This document shows, in pieces, positions 53,146-61,775 of a DNA stretch of 64,000 nucleotides (the first letter of the stretch is position 1; each line of letters starts with the position of its first letter). Made by a program: the position numbers and the translations under genes. The stretch covers positions 37,048 to 101,047 of the forward strand of contig CAZHOJ010000011.1 in the NCBI GenBank assembly GCA_964534125.1, written 5' to 3'. The notes under the pieces are model-generated. The model searched no databases. It was not told where the DNA came from and worked only from the letters and a program-made list of their open reading frames with translations. Source of the stretch: 2-02-FULL-55-14 sp964534125. GTDB taxonomy: Bacteria > Bacteroidota > Ignavibacteria > UBA10030.

Positions 53146-56100
53146 GTGAAACGATCAGTTGTGTGGATCGCGGTGCTCCTTCTGAGCGCGGCCTCGCTGC
53201 GCGCACAGGGGGTCACCGTATCGATGCCCGATACGTCGATCACCGGACGGGGGACGATCACTGTCCCCGTGACCCTCTCAGGAGTGTCGCCCGGCACCAT
53301 CTACGCGTATCAGCTGCGCATCGAGTGGAATCCCTATCACCTTGCGGTCGATTCGGTCATTATTGACGGCACCTCGACCGCACGCGCAGGCTTCCAGCTG
53401 GCGTTCAATCGCCTGTCGGATGCCGAGGTCCTCATTGCTGCAGGGGGAGGGGCAAGCCTCGACGAAGAGGGGGTGATGCTCTACCTGCGCTTCAGGGTGC
53501 TCCATGCGGGAGGCACGGCGGTCAATTTCGACCCTGTGAGCGACAACTTCTTCAACGAGGGGGACCCGGCGGCGGCGTTCATCAACGGCAACGTATGGAT
53601 CACCGACCCTCCGGCGCTCAGCATGCAGTATGAGAGGGAACCGATCTACGTCGGCGAAACGATACAGACCTGGGCCTGGGGAGGGACACAACCGTACATG
53701 TACGATGTGGCTAATCACGCGGTCGCGACCATCGACCAGAGCGGGAACATCACGGGCCTGGCGCATGGGCAGACGTACGTGATCATCACCGACAACGCCG
53801 GACTGACAGACACCAGCGACTCGCCCGTGCGGGTGTGGCCGTTCGGGATGATCGTGCGCGACACGACGATGTATGCGTCCCCGCTGATGAGCGTTCCTGT
53901 GGAGACCTCCCCGCTGACCGGACTGAACGTGCTCGCCGGCAAGGCGACGTTCCGGTTCGTCGAACATTATGTACATGTGACGGACGTACGCGCAGCAGGG
54001 GGACTGGCGGCCGTTGGTGCAGACCCTGTATGGAATGTGAAGCCGAACGGCGTGCTCGAGGTCTCGTTCGCTTCGTCGACGCCCGTTCAGGGTGGGGGCC
54101 CGCTGCTCATCATAGACTTCGCATCGGTAGAAGGGCACTACGGCGGATGGACGCTGGAAGTGACGGACGTGCTGTTCAACGAGGACCTGCCGGGCGCCGG
54201 CCGGAACGGCTATGTGCAGGTCTCGGACCCGCAGGTTGCCACCCTCTCACCCGCGACGCTCGAAACGACCGTGGGCGAGCAGACAGACTTTTCGTTCTCC
54301 AGCGGAACAGCTCCGTTCGAGTGGTGGGTGTCCGATACGTCGGTGGCGTCGGTCGACGCAACGGGACGCCTCACGGCGCTGAAGCGCGGCGTGACGCGCG
54401 TGTATGCGCGTGACGTAACGGGCGCGGTCGGCGCGAGCGATGATGTGACGGTGTATGACACGCGTATCTCGATCCCCGACCTCACAGCGAGGATCGGAGG
54501 CGTGTTCGACGTTCCCTTCATGATGGACCCGGTGCCGCTCGATCCGCAGGCCTCGTCGCTTCAATGCGTCGTCCAGTACGACACGACGGTATTGCGCTAC
54601 GTGGGACTGGAGAATGAGCTGACGCTCACGCACGGATGGACGTTCGTGCACAGCGCCGCTGCGTCGGAGCTGAGAATAGCGGGCGCGGGAGCTTCGGGAA
54701 TGTACGGCCAGGGAATGCCGGTGCTGCTGAGGCTGCAGTTCGAGGTCAGGCCGGAGGCGGGGCAGACCTGGACGGCGCTGACCATCTCGTCGCTCATGCT
54801 CAACGAGGGGCTGCCGACGGCGCTGACGGTGAGCAACGGAGTGACGACCGTGCTGAATTTCCCACCAACGGCTCCGGTGCTCGCAGAACCGGCAGACGGG
54901 GACACGGTGCAGATGGGAGAGAGCGCTCCTGCAGATATTCTGTTCCACTGGTATGCATCCAACGATCCGGACGGGGATGCGCTGCTGTATACGTTCAGCT
55001 TCAACGGCCCGGGCATCGACACGACGATCGCCGACATCAACGATACGACGGTCACGCTCAGCGTCGTGCCGCAGCTTTGGGCCGAGTCGGCCTATGCATG
55101 GACCATCAGTGTGACGGACGGACAGGAGGTCGTGCTGGCATCGCAGTGGTTCACCCTGTACACGTCGGCCATCCCGAACAGGCCCCCGACGGCTCCCGTG
55201 CTGATCGCGCCGGCCGATGGGGACTCGTTAGACTTCCGGACGGCCGGAGCCTTCCAGTTCACATGGCACCCTTCCTTCGACCCTGACGGAGACCCGCTCT
55301 CGTACGGGCTGCAGATCCTGGGGCTGGGAGTGGATACGGTCTTTGCCTCCACCGCAGACACAACGCTGTACCTGGACCTCGTGCTGTACCTCCCTCTTGA
55401 CCAATCCTTTTCCTGGACGGTGAGTGCGTTCGACGGAGAAGTTACTGTCGCCTCGGCCCCCTCGGTCTTCTTCGCCTACGCCACGGCAGGCAATCTACCT
55501 CCGACACCGCCGGTGCTTGCATACCCGGCTGATGGCGACTCGGTGATCCTTGGAGTCACCACTTCGACGGTCATCCATTTTGGATGGTATCCGTCGACCG
55601 ACCCGGATGGCGACGCGCTGACCTACACGCTCATTTTCCGCGGGCCGGGTGCAGACATCGCCGAGGCGGGCCTGACAGACACATCGCACACGTTGACCTT
55701 CGTGTCGCCGCTTCTGCCCGCGGCCGAATATCATTGGTATGTGCTGGTGACGGACGGACAGGAAACAGTGCAGAGTGTTGATTCGTTCTTCGTACGGACA
55801 GTGGTGGTGCTGGATGTGGAGGTAGGAGAGGAGGTGACGGATTACGCGCTGGAGCAGAACTACCCGAATCCGTTCAATCCTTCGACAAAGATCGGATGGC
55901 GGATGAAGGAGAGAGGATGGGTGAAAGTATCTGTAATGAACCTGCTCGGGCAGGAGGTGGCAGTGCTGGTCAGTGGAGAGAGGGACGCGGGTATCCATTC
56001 GGCCATATGGAATGCGGAAAAATTCCCGGCCGGGATCTATTTGTGCAAGATGGAGGCGGGGAATCTCGTGCAGGTGAAGAGGATGGTTCTTTTGAAATAG
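53146..56100 (+). CDS. T9SS-exported protein with three cohesin-like modules
   Basis: 984 residues from GTG 53146 with signal peptide VVWIAVLLLSAASLRAQ. Three modules of ~130 residues resemble cohesins ('VxVPVxxSxxxxxxYxYQLRIEWNP...LAVDSV...GTAVNF'): ~20-150, ~230-365 and ~450-590, with Big2-like spacers (YVGETIQTWAWGGTQPYMYD; DTSVASVDATGRLTALK). Then three repeats of 'PPTAPVLAxPADGDxV...SxDPDGDxLxY' (~595-880), as in fibronectin-like surface proteins, and a T9SS domain (YALEQNYPNPFNPSTKIGW). It sits right after a dockerin-bearing protein, so it may be the scaffold partner. Function inferred. Confidence 0.82.
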   Translation: MKRSVVWIAVLLLSAASLRAQGVTVSMPDTSITGRGTITVPVTLSGVSPGTIYAYQLRIEWNPYHLAVDSVIIDGTSTARAGFQLAFNRLSDAEVLIAAGGGASLDEEGVMLYLRFRVLHAGGTAVNFDPVSDNFFNEGDPAAAFINGNVWITDPPALSMQYEREPIYVGETIQTWAWGGTQPYMYDVANHAVATIDQSGNITGLAHGQTYVIITDNAGLTDTSDSPVRVWPFGMIVRDTTMYASPLMSVPVETSPLTGLNVLAGKATFRFVEHYVHVTDVRAAGGLAAVGADPVWNVKPNGVLEVSFASSTPVQGGGPLLIIDFASVEGHYGGWTLEVTDVLFNEDLPGAGRNGYVQVSDPQVATLSPATLETTVGEQTDFSFSSGTAPFEWWVSDTSVASVDATGRLTALKRGVTRVYARDVTGAVGASDDVTVYDTRISIPDLTARIGGVFDVPFMMDPVPLDPQASSLQCVVQYDTTVLRYVGLENELTLTHGWTFVHSAAASELRIAGAGASGMYGQGMPVLLRLQFEVRPEAGQTWTALTISSLMLNEGLPTALTVSNGVTTVLNFPPTAPVLAEPADGDTVQMGESAPADILFHWYASNDPDGDALLYTFSFNGPGIDTTIADINDTTVTLSVVPQLWAESAYAWTISVTDGQEVVLASQWFTLYTSAIPNRPPTAPVLIAPADGDSLDFRTAGAFQFTWHPSFDPDGDPLSYGLQILGLGVDTVFASTADTTLYLDLVLYLPLDQSFSWTVSAFDGEVTVASAPSVFFAYATAGNLPPTPPVLAYPADGDSVILGVTTSTVIHFGWYPSTDPDGDALTYTLIFRGPGADIAEAGLTDTSHTLTFVSPLLPAAEYHWYVLVTDGQETVQSVDSFFVRTVVVLDVEVGEEVTDYALEQNYPNPFNPSTKIGWRMKERGWVKVSVMNLLGQEVAVLVSGERDAGIHSAIWNAEKFPAGIYLCKMEAGNLVQVKRMVLLK

Positions 56101-56501
56101 CTGGGGATAGTGCGGACTTCGCAGTACTCAGTGCTCAGAAAGATGAGGGTGTTCCAGAAGTCTGCCTTCAGACGTACGCTCGTGTGCGTCGGGGACAGAC
56201 TTCCGGTTTTTTGGGGGATTGGGACACGGAGGACGGAGTCGGCGGATGTTGGATTACCTAAAAATCGAAGCCCGCCAAGCTCCACGTCACCCCGTCGTGC
56301 TTCTAGACGGGGTCGCCTTTCAAGGACCCTCAGTCAATGGAAGGCGATTCCCCGCCTTCAAGAAAAGACGTACCAGGCTCCCGGCCGGAGGCAGACTTCT
56401 GGTTTCTATTCGACTCACCCTGAGCATCATTCAGAGAGGTATCTGCACCGAAACAAGCATCACTTGCCCGCCTTCGATATCAAAATCCTTTGGAGGCCCA
56501 T
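56101..56501. repeat. GAAGTCTGCCTTC element with nested GTCACCCCGTC hairpin
   Basis: Left half AGAAGTCTGCCTTCAGACG (56155-56173 area) and right half GGAGGCAGACTTCTGG (near 56388-56402) form the ends of a ~250-base block. Inside is GTCACCCCGTCGTGCTTCTAGACGGGGTCGCC (in pieces, 56287-56318), a stem-loop of another dispersed family, followed by AAGGCGATTCC. Two families nested. GGAGG before 56502 is the next gene's ribosome site. Confidence 0.65.
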
Positions 56502-57500
56502 ATGCCATCGTTCTTATTCGTCCCCTCCCGTTGTCGTTCATCGTGGTCCCTCATGTTTGTGGTCGTCTGTGCGGTGCTGGTCATTCTGAACAGCTGCAAG
56601 AAGGAAGAGGCCGGCCCCACAGATCCCGAACCTGAATCCGGCCAGGGGACGTGGGTCCACCTCGGCAATTTTTCCGGGACCGCCCGCGTTGGAGCAGTCG
56701 CATTCACCATCGGAGACAAGGGCTATCTGGGGCTCGGCAATGATGGGAATCTCTGCAAGGATTTTTGGGAGTACGATCCAGCAACAGACCAATGGACGCG
56801 TAAGGCAGATTTTGGTGGATCGGCCCGATCATTGGCCGTTGGTTTTGCCATCGGATCGAAGGGCTACGTAGGTACCGGTTCCGACGGATCTACCAGAAGG
56901 GATTTTTGGGAATACGATCCCGCAGCGAACACCTGGACCCAGAAGGCATCGTTCCCCGGATCGTCACGTTTCGGGGCAGTGGGATTCTCCGCCGGAGGCA
57001 AGGGGTACATCGGCACCGGATTCGTAAGCTTGTTCACGTACGAGGACGACCTCTACGAATACGATCCGGCTACCAATGTGTGGACAAAGAAGACGGATTT
57101 TCCCGGCGTCGGACGGTTTGACGCGGCGACGTTCTCAGTTGGGGGGAAAGCGTATATCGTGACCGGCTTCAGCCTTTCAGCCGATTGCCTGGACATGTGG
57201 TCGTTTGATCCCGGGACGAACGCATGGAGCGCCTGTCCGCCCTTTCCGGGTGCTGAACGAAACTGCTCGTTTGCCTTCGTCGTCGGGACGCGGGCGTATG
57301 TCGGCGGAGGCTGGGATGGAGCGGAATATTTCGATGATGTGTGGACATATGATGTAACATCGAACGCCTGGACGGAGACTGCGGACTTTGCCGGCGGGCC
57401 GCGTCAGCGGGCACACTCGTTTGCTGTCTCTGCTGCCGGATACGTGATCATGGGAGCGGATTCGCTCACCAAGGGTGATGTGTGGAAGTACGTTCCGTAG
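56502..57500 (+). CDS. Kelch-repeat lipoprotein
   Basis: 332 residues from ATG 56502, chosen because TTGGAGGCCC places GGAGG at the right distance. Lipoprotein signal: LMFVVVCAVLVILNSCKKEE. Six repeats of ~48 residues follow the Kelch pattern 'R..AVGFSxGxKGYIGTG...xxDFWEYDPxxNxWTxKxxFPG', giving a six-bladed propeller. Such proteins are binding platforms on the surface or periplasm, with no catalytic residues. Flanked by dispersed-repeat blocks; no operon partner on either side. Confidence 0.88.
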   Translation: MPSFLFVPSRCRSSWSLMFVVVCAVLVILNSCKKEEAGPTDPEPESGQGTWVHLGNFSGTARVGAVAFTIGDKGYLGLGNDGNLCKDFWEYDPATDQWTRKADFGGSARSLAVGFAIGSKGYVGTGSDGSTRRDFWEYDPAANTWTQKASFPGSSRFGAVGFSAGGKGYIGTGFVSLFTYEDDLYEYDPATNVWTKKTDFPGVGRFDAATFSVGGKAYIVTGFSLSADCLDMWSFDPGTNAWSACPPFPGAERNCSFAFVVGTRAYVGGGWDGAEYFDDVWTYDVTSNAWTETADFAGGPRQRAHSFAVSAAGYVIMGADSLTKGDVWKYVP

Positions 57501-57641
57501 GGGGAAATGGAGAAGGGGCGTACCAGAAGTCTGTCTTGATAGTATGATTCGGTCTATTTCGATTCTGGGCATCACACCAGACAGTCCCTCGCCGTCGGTT
57601 GCGACGGCTCCACGTGTAACATCTTGAATGAATGCGATGCT

Positions 57642-58379
57642 ATGAAACCATCCAGATGGATTAGATATCTTGGCGTAGTCGTGCTCGGCACCAATGTGCT
57701 CCCCGTTTCTTTGTCTGCTCAAGACAGCAAGGACGACCTGTTTACAGGCGGAGTCTATGTCCGGGTGGGTTATACGAAATTCGACATGGCATTATTGCTT
57801 GACGAATTTGGCAACAACGAAATACCGATATCCCAGGCTAAGAAGATGGTCTCCTTCGGTATTGGTGTGGCAGCCGTACCACTGGTTCAAGGGATAGGAC
57901 TAAACCTCGGCGCGAATTTCTGGACAACAAGCCTCGAGAATTTCCGAATTGGCACATCTTTGTACGATCCGATATACAAGGACATCAGCTACTCGATGTT
58001 GCTATTCGATCTGGACCTCTATCTGACACCGATTTCCGGCATTCCGGTTGCCTTCACGTTTGGACTTGGGCTTGGCTGCTCTTTTCAGGGCTACACCTTC
58101 ACCTCCGACATTCCAAACACCCTTCTCAATGCCGGCGACAAGTCACATACCATGTTTCGGTATGGAACAACGCTTGGATGCAAAATCACACCATGGAAGT
58201 ATTTCTCCATCGATTTCGAATACCGTCCGATGAGCAGCTATTCCACCACGCAAGGATTGGAATTCTTGTACTCTGACGGCACATACAATTACTATAAACG
58301 TACCGGGGAGAAGAAAGAGGGTCCCTCGGAGAAAGTATTCAGTCTCGCTCTGTCACTCTATGTTGTCGTTCCTCAGTGA
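57642..58379 (+). CDS. Outer-membrane beta-barrel protein, unknown
   Basis: 245 residues from ATG 57642 (an ATG 18 bases upstream is in frame but adds residues before the signal peptide). Signal sequence YLGVVVLGTNVLPVSLSAQ. Strands rich in aromatic ends: GGVYVRVGYTKFDMA, GIGLNLGANFWTTS, VAFTFGLGLGCSFQGYTF, YFSIDFEYRPMSSY and final FSLALSLYVVVPQ. It has visibly lower GC than its neighbours (near 50% in places), which may hint at a different origin. No family recognised. Confidence 0.75.
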   Translation: MKPSRWIRYLGVVVLGTNVLPVSLSAQDSKDDLFTGGVYVRVGYTKFDMALLLDEFGNNEIPISQAKKMVSFGIGVAAVPLVQGIGLNLGANFWTTSLENFRIGTSLYDPIYKDISYSMLLFDLDLYLTPISGIPVAFTFGLGLGCSFQGYTFTSDIPNTLLNAGDKSHTMFRYGTTLGCKITPWKYFSIDFEYRPMSSYSTTQGLEFLYSDGTYNYYKRTGEKKEGPSEKVFSLALSLYVVVPQ

Positions 58380-58974
58380 GCTCATCGATGTGTCAGTTCC
58401 GTCAGACAGGGGTCGCCTTCCTGGGATGACAACAGAAGTCTGCCTTCAGATGTACCATGTTCTCCGCTGAAGGCTGATGTCAGAGTTCCTGAGCCGGATA
58501 GTGGATTGCAGGCAACCGGCATCTACGTTCCGGTGTCATCAACACTCAGACGTCAGGCCGGTCGACCCCGTAGGGGTCGCAGCTTTCTAACCCAAGCCCG
58601 ACGCAAGAAGTCCGAACACCGTAGGTGTTCCATATGGTCCGGGAGAGATATGGAACCCTTACAGGGTTCAGATCCTCTTTCCGGGATAAGAACAAGAAAT
58701 GTTGAACCCCTCCGGGGTTCGAAGCTCAGGAAAACCTCAGAAATCTGCCTTCGGATGTACCAGGTTCCTGCTGAAGGCAGGCTTCGGAGAGTGCATCAAA
58801 TGACATGACACAAATGAAGAAACGCCCCGGGAGGCGTTTTAGACTCATAAATTCAGTTTTGCAGTTTGTTTAGCATTTCCCACCACTTATCACCGGCGGG
58901 CAGACGTAGCTTTTCAGTGGAATTGCCAACAGCCAACCAGCAACCGACAAGGACTATCATCTGCCAATCGGTAA
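58380..58974. repeat. Mixed repeat block with GAACCCC palindromes and GAAGTCTGCC elements
   Basis: Elements: AGAAGTCTGCCTTCAGATG...GAAGGCTGATGTC (58434-58481); four short palindromes, CGACCCCGTAGGGGTCG (58563-58579), GAACACCGTAGGTGTTC (58614-58630), GAACCCTTACAGGGTTC (58653-58669), GAACCCCTCCGGGGTTC (58704-58720); AAATCTGCCTTCGG...GAAGGCAGGCTTCGG (58741-58787); AAACGCC-CCGGGA-GGCGTTT hairpin (58820-58839). Between 58920 and 58975 are CAACCAGCAACCGAC-type words. No gene. Confidence 0.75.
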
Positions 58975-58975
58975 C

Positions 58976-58999
58976 AAAAAAAGGGACCTACAAAGTCCC
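58976..58999 (-). terminator. Rho-independent terminator of the small secreted-protein gene
   Basis: On the minus strand GGGAC-TTTGTAG-GTCCC is followed by seven T (58976-58982). It lies ~77 bases after the minus-strand stop at 59077. Confidence 0.7.
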
Positions 59000-59076
59000 A
59001 GGCTTAGCATTTAACAGTTGTCAGTTCTCTGTTCAGTGGCAGTTGTCGGTTGTACGTTGACAGTTGCCTCCAGTCG

Positions 59077-59517
59077 TTACTTCTGCAATAATCCTGCATT
59101 CGTCTCCAGAAAGTCCTTCAGAAACAGTTTCACCAGTCCCTCCACTGCGCGATCCATCTCCGGGGGAGAGTCCCCTTCGCCGGTCTGTGTCGCTGACCAG
59201 ACCGGTTCTGCGAACTCTTCCTTGATCCAATCCACACTCGCCCGGTATGTTTTGCCGTCCGTACGAAGCTGCAAGAGCATCTGCGGGTATTCGTTGACAT
59301 AGACCGGATGCATGCCGGCCTTCCGGAGGGCGATCCCCGTGCGGGACCGGATCCGGTCTATCGTGATGTCCGCGATCCCCTCGGTCTGCACCTGGAAGCA
59401 GAAGGTGGATGTGTCACAGGCCAGGTCGGCCTTGTCCCCCGTCACTTTCGGACCCTCCTGCGCAGCCACTGTGGCGCTGAGGAGGACAGATACTGCAAGG
59501 ACGAACAGTTCTCTCAT
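59077..59517 (-). CDS. Small secreted protein, unknown
   Basis: 146 residues with GGAGGAG before the ATG and signal peptide LFVLAVSVLLSATVAAQ. The mature part has two cysteines (LACDTSTFCFQV) that could pair, a hydrophilic middle (RTDGKTYRASVDWIKEEF) and a helical tail (MDRAVEGLVKLFLKDFLETN). No family recognised. It is flanked by repeat blocks on both sides and a minus-strand terminator downstream. Confidence 0.72.
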   Translation of the reverse strand: MRELFVLAVSVLLSATVAAQEGPKVTGDKADLACDTSTFCFQVQTEGIADITIDRIRSRTGIALRKAGMHPVYVNEYPQMLLQLRTDGKTYRASVDWIKEEFAEPVWSATQTGEGDSPPEMDRAVEGLVKLFLKDFLETNAGLLQK

Positions 59518-59720
59518 GATGACTCCTCCGATATGCGGAGAATAAAAAAAGAAAATCCCCGGAAGTTCAAGAGAAAATGCAGATACAATAAGAATAGCGG
59601 GGATGGAAAATGCTAAATGCTAAACTTCACCCCGAGCCACGAGCGAGGCGCACAGTGCCGAGTCGAGTGGTCGAGGGGGTAGAAATGCTAACCAAGAACG
59701 AAATAGTAACGCCCAAAAAA
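59518..59720. other. Region upstream of the small secreted-protein gene
   Basis: AT-rich ATAAAAAAAGAAAATCC is at 59546-59562. ATGCTAAATGCTAAAC (59609-59624) and CCGAGTCGAGTGGTCGAGGGGG (in pieces, 59658-59679) are members of the periodic and TCGAG-type repeats. A promoter for the minus gene may lie near 59540-59560. Confidence 0.4.
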
Positions 59721-60122
59721 GCATGCCTCTCGCAAAGTGCGCCAAGTCCGCGAAGAAAATGGACAGGGATCTGTTCTTTGCGCTCTTTGCGAGCTTGGCG
59801 AGAGGTTCTTTAAAGCGTGCCTCTCGCAGAGTGCGCTAAGTCCGCAAAGACGGTGAACAGAAATATTCACCACTGATACATCTGTCCTTTGCGCTCTTTG
59901 CGAGCTTGGCGAGAGATTCTTTAAAGCGTGCCTCTCGCAAAGTGCGCCAAGTCCGCAAAGGAAATGAACAGGGATCTGTTCTTTGCGCTCTTTGCGAGCT
60001 TGGCGAGAGATTCTTTAAAGCGTACCTCTCGCAGAGTGCGCTAAGTCCGCAAAGACGGTGAACAGAAATATTCGCCACTGATACACATGTTCTTTGCGCC
60101 CTTAGCGAGCTTGGCGAGAGAC
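59721..60122. repeat. Higher-order tandem repeat, 205-base period
   Basis: Four units beginning GCATGCCTCTCGC or GCGTGCCTCTCGC at 59721, 59815, 59926 and GCGTACCTCTCGC at 60020, of 94, 111, 94 and ~103 bases. Units 1 and 3 contain GACAGGGATCTGTTC or GAACAGGGATCTGTTC; units 2 and 4 contain GGTGAACAGAAATATTC. So the pair (94+111 = 205) is itself duplicated. Each unit is palindromic: CTCTCGCAAAGTGCGCCAAG against CTTTGCGAGCTTGGCGAGAG. Frames across it are not genes. Confidence 0.9.
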
Positions 60123-60167
60123 CATCTTCTGCTCAGTGACAGTTGACCCTCACGAAATCCTGGCGCC

Positions 60168-60197
60168 AAAAAAAGAAAAACGCCTGATGAGGCGTTT
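60168..60197 (-). terminator. Strong rho-independent terminator of the response regulator gene
   Basis: On the minus strand AAACGCC-TCATCA-GGCGTTT is followed by TTCTTTTTTT. It lies ~90 bases past the stop of the minus-strand regulator ending at 60287. Confidence 0.9.
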
Positions 60198-60286
60198 CGG
60201 ATCTCGAATTTCAGATTTGCTATTTGGTTAGCATTTTGGCCTGCGTCTTTCAGCAGGCCCGTTTAGTATTTAGCGTTTTCCTCCAG
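60198..60286. repeat. Short TTTCAGATTTGC / TTTAGCATTTTG words
   Basis: The gap between terminator and gene has TTTCAGATTTGCTATTTGG, TTAGCATTTTGG and TTTAGTATTTAGCG, the AT-rich word family also found at 44880-44915. No coding content. Confidence 0.4.
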
Positions 60287-61039
60287 TTACTTCCCTTCTG
60301 CTGGCTTGTGCACCGGTTGTCTGCCCGCACCCTCTTCCTCTCTCCTCGGTATGTTCCGCAATGTCATATCTGTGCGCAACAGGTATGTCTGGTCCAGCAG
60401 GGACCTGATCTCGTTCAGCATGTGTTCGAGCGACGTTCTCAGGTTCAGGAATGCTTCTTCCCGGCTCAGGGCGTCGCCTGAGCGTGCGCTCTCCTGCGTG
60501 GCGAGCTCCGCTTCCTGGACGAGCCGGAACGTCTCCATGTACGAGGCCCTGACCCGGTCCGACAGGAACCCGATCGCTTCCTGTATCGAGCGCTGGATCG
60601 ACTCCCGCTCCTCGTTCCGCAGGCGTTCCTGTTCCCGCCGTATCCGCTCATCCCGGAACAGCTTGCGCTCGTGCAGTCCGCGGATGATGATCGGCAGGCG
60701 CTTGAGCTCCAGGTGGTCCTTGCGGATGTAGTCGTAGGCACCCATCTTCAGCGCCTCGACGGCGATGTGTTCGGAGCCTTCCCCCGTCAGCATCAGCGTC
60801 GGCACCATCTGTTTCCGTTCGTGCATCCACTGCAGCACATTGAGCCCCGTCATGCCGGGCATCTTGTGGTCGAGCACCATCACGTCGATGCTGCCGGAGC
60901 GGAGCCGTTCGACGGCCGCCTCGCCGGTCGCACAGGTGAGGATCTCGAAGTCCGTCGTCTTTGATAGCAGATGTTCTGCCGTCAGGCGAAGCGAATCGTC
61001 GTCGTCGACGAGAAGGACACGTATGCGTGAACTGGCCAT
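60287..61039 (-). CDS. Response regulator with coiled-coil C-terminus
   Basis: 250 residues. Residues 1-125 are a receiver domain: VLLVDDDDSLR (acidic pocket), D57 in VMVLDHKMPGMTG, T86 in LMLTGEG, K108 in YIRKDH. Residues ~130-250 have no DNA-binding or enzyme motif; they start as a charged helix (RDERIRREQERLRNEER) and continue as predicted coil. The output may be protein binding. No kinase lies next to it; the nearest kinase is 37 kb away. Ends with a strong terminator. Confidence 0.9.
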   Translation of the reverse strand: MASSRIRVLLVDDDDSLRLTAEHLLSKTTDFEILTCATGEAAVERLRSGSIDVMVLDHKMPGMTGLNVLQWMHERKQMVPTLMLTGEGSEHIAVEALKMGAYDYIRKDHLELKRLPIIIRGLHERKLFRDERIRREQERLRNEERESIQRSIQEAIGFLSDRVRASYMETFRLVQEAELATQESARSGDALSREEAFLNLRTSLEHMLNEIRSLLDQTYLLRTDMTLRNIPRREEEGAGRQPVHKPAEGK

Positions 61040-61300
61040 GATGTTGTGTGCCCGGGCGATTGATGCCTGGGTCTCCTGACAAACGTTACGCTATGCGCCG
61101 CGCGGAGTCAAGATGGGGAGTGACTGCGGTCACCCGTCGGCTATGCGGTGGCGCTCACCGTACGTCATGATGTGCTTGTACAGAAGCCACTTCAGAAGAG
61201 CAACTCACGAAATCCATGATATGTTAGAACTTTCTTACATCGGTTGAGGAGGCGGGGATCGTGAATCGTGAACCGGAACGACGAGTAATCAGTAGTCAGA
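61040..61300. other. Region upstream of the response regulator
   Basis: 261 bases without an ORF of coding character. A small AT-rich spot, ATGATATGTTAGAAC (61215-61230 area), could hold the minus-strand promoter. GATCGTGAATCGTGAACCGG near 61258 is part of the CCGTGAACC repeat family. Confidence 0.35.
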
Positions 61301-61503
61301 TGACAGTAGAACCTATCTCAAAAATAGGCTACACAGGATGGTTCTCGCAAAGCCCGCAACGATAGCAGCGCACGCAACGCAAAACATAACAAAATGAAGG
61401 ATTTCCACGTTGCGATCTCTCTATGCAACCGTTGCGCTCGTTGCCTGCCTCGCCTGACGCGAGTCAGGCGGGCGAGAAATGTTTTTGAGATGGCTTCTAG
61501 TCA
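61301..61503. mobile_element. MITE-like palindromic element, copy C (inverted)
   Basis: About 203 bases, TGACAGTAGAACCTATCTCAAA at the left and GTTTTTGAGATGGCTTCTAGTCA at the right (in pieces). It is oriented opposite to copies A and B: its right arm is the reverse complement of copy B's left arm, including the CCTGACGCGAGTCAGGCGG palindrome. No ORF inside. Confidence 0.75.
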
Positions 61504-61775
61504 GACCGAAGCGGCAATATGAGGCACCTTGGGGGAACTGACAAGCGCCAAGCGAGCAATTAGCACTGAAAAGACAACTGCCGACTATCAACGTCGAAAC
61601 AGAATGATTTTGGACTACACCAGTGCATTGTCAGTTATCCTTTTGTCAGTTGATAGTTGCCTGCCCGCCGCAACGTAGTGTAGGCGGGGTGATTGGTAGT
61701 TCCCGAAGGGCTTGTTTCCGAAGGCCTTCTTGTCCTGGCCCTGTCTTTTCTTCTCATTCCATCCCATCTTTCCGC
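61504..61775. repeat. GTCAGTTGATAGTTGCC / CCCGAAGGGC block 2
   Basis: Words CAACTGCCGAC, TGTCAGTTATCC, GTCAGTTGATAGTTGCC and TGCCCGCCGCAACGTAGTGTAGGCGGGG (in pieces) lead into TTCCCGAAGGGCTTG. It is a shorter opposite-strand copy of the block at 36705. No clear promoter for the gene at 61776. Confidence 0.7.

Noticed and set aside
47643..56100. A true cellulosome
   Set aside because: No dockerin-bearing glycoside hydrolase and no carbohydrate-binding module are visible; the GH3 enzyme at 16353 has no dockerin. Only a cohesin/dockerin surface pair is supported.
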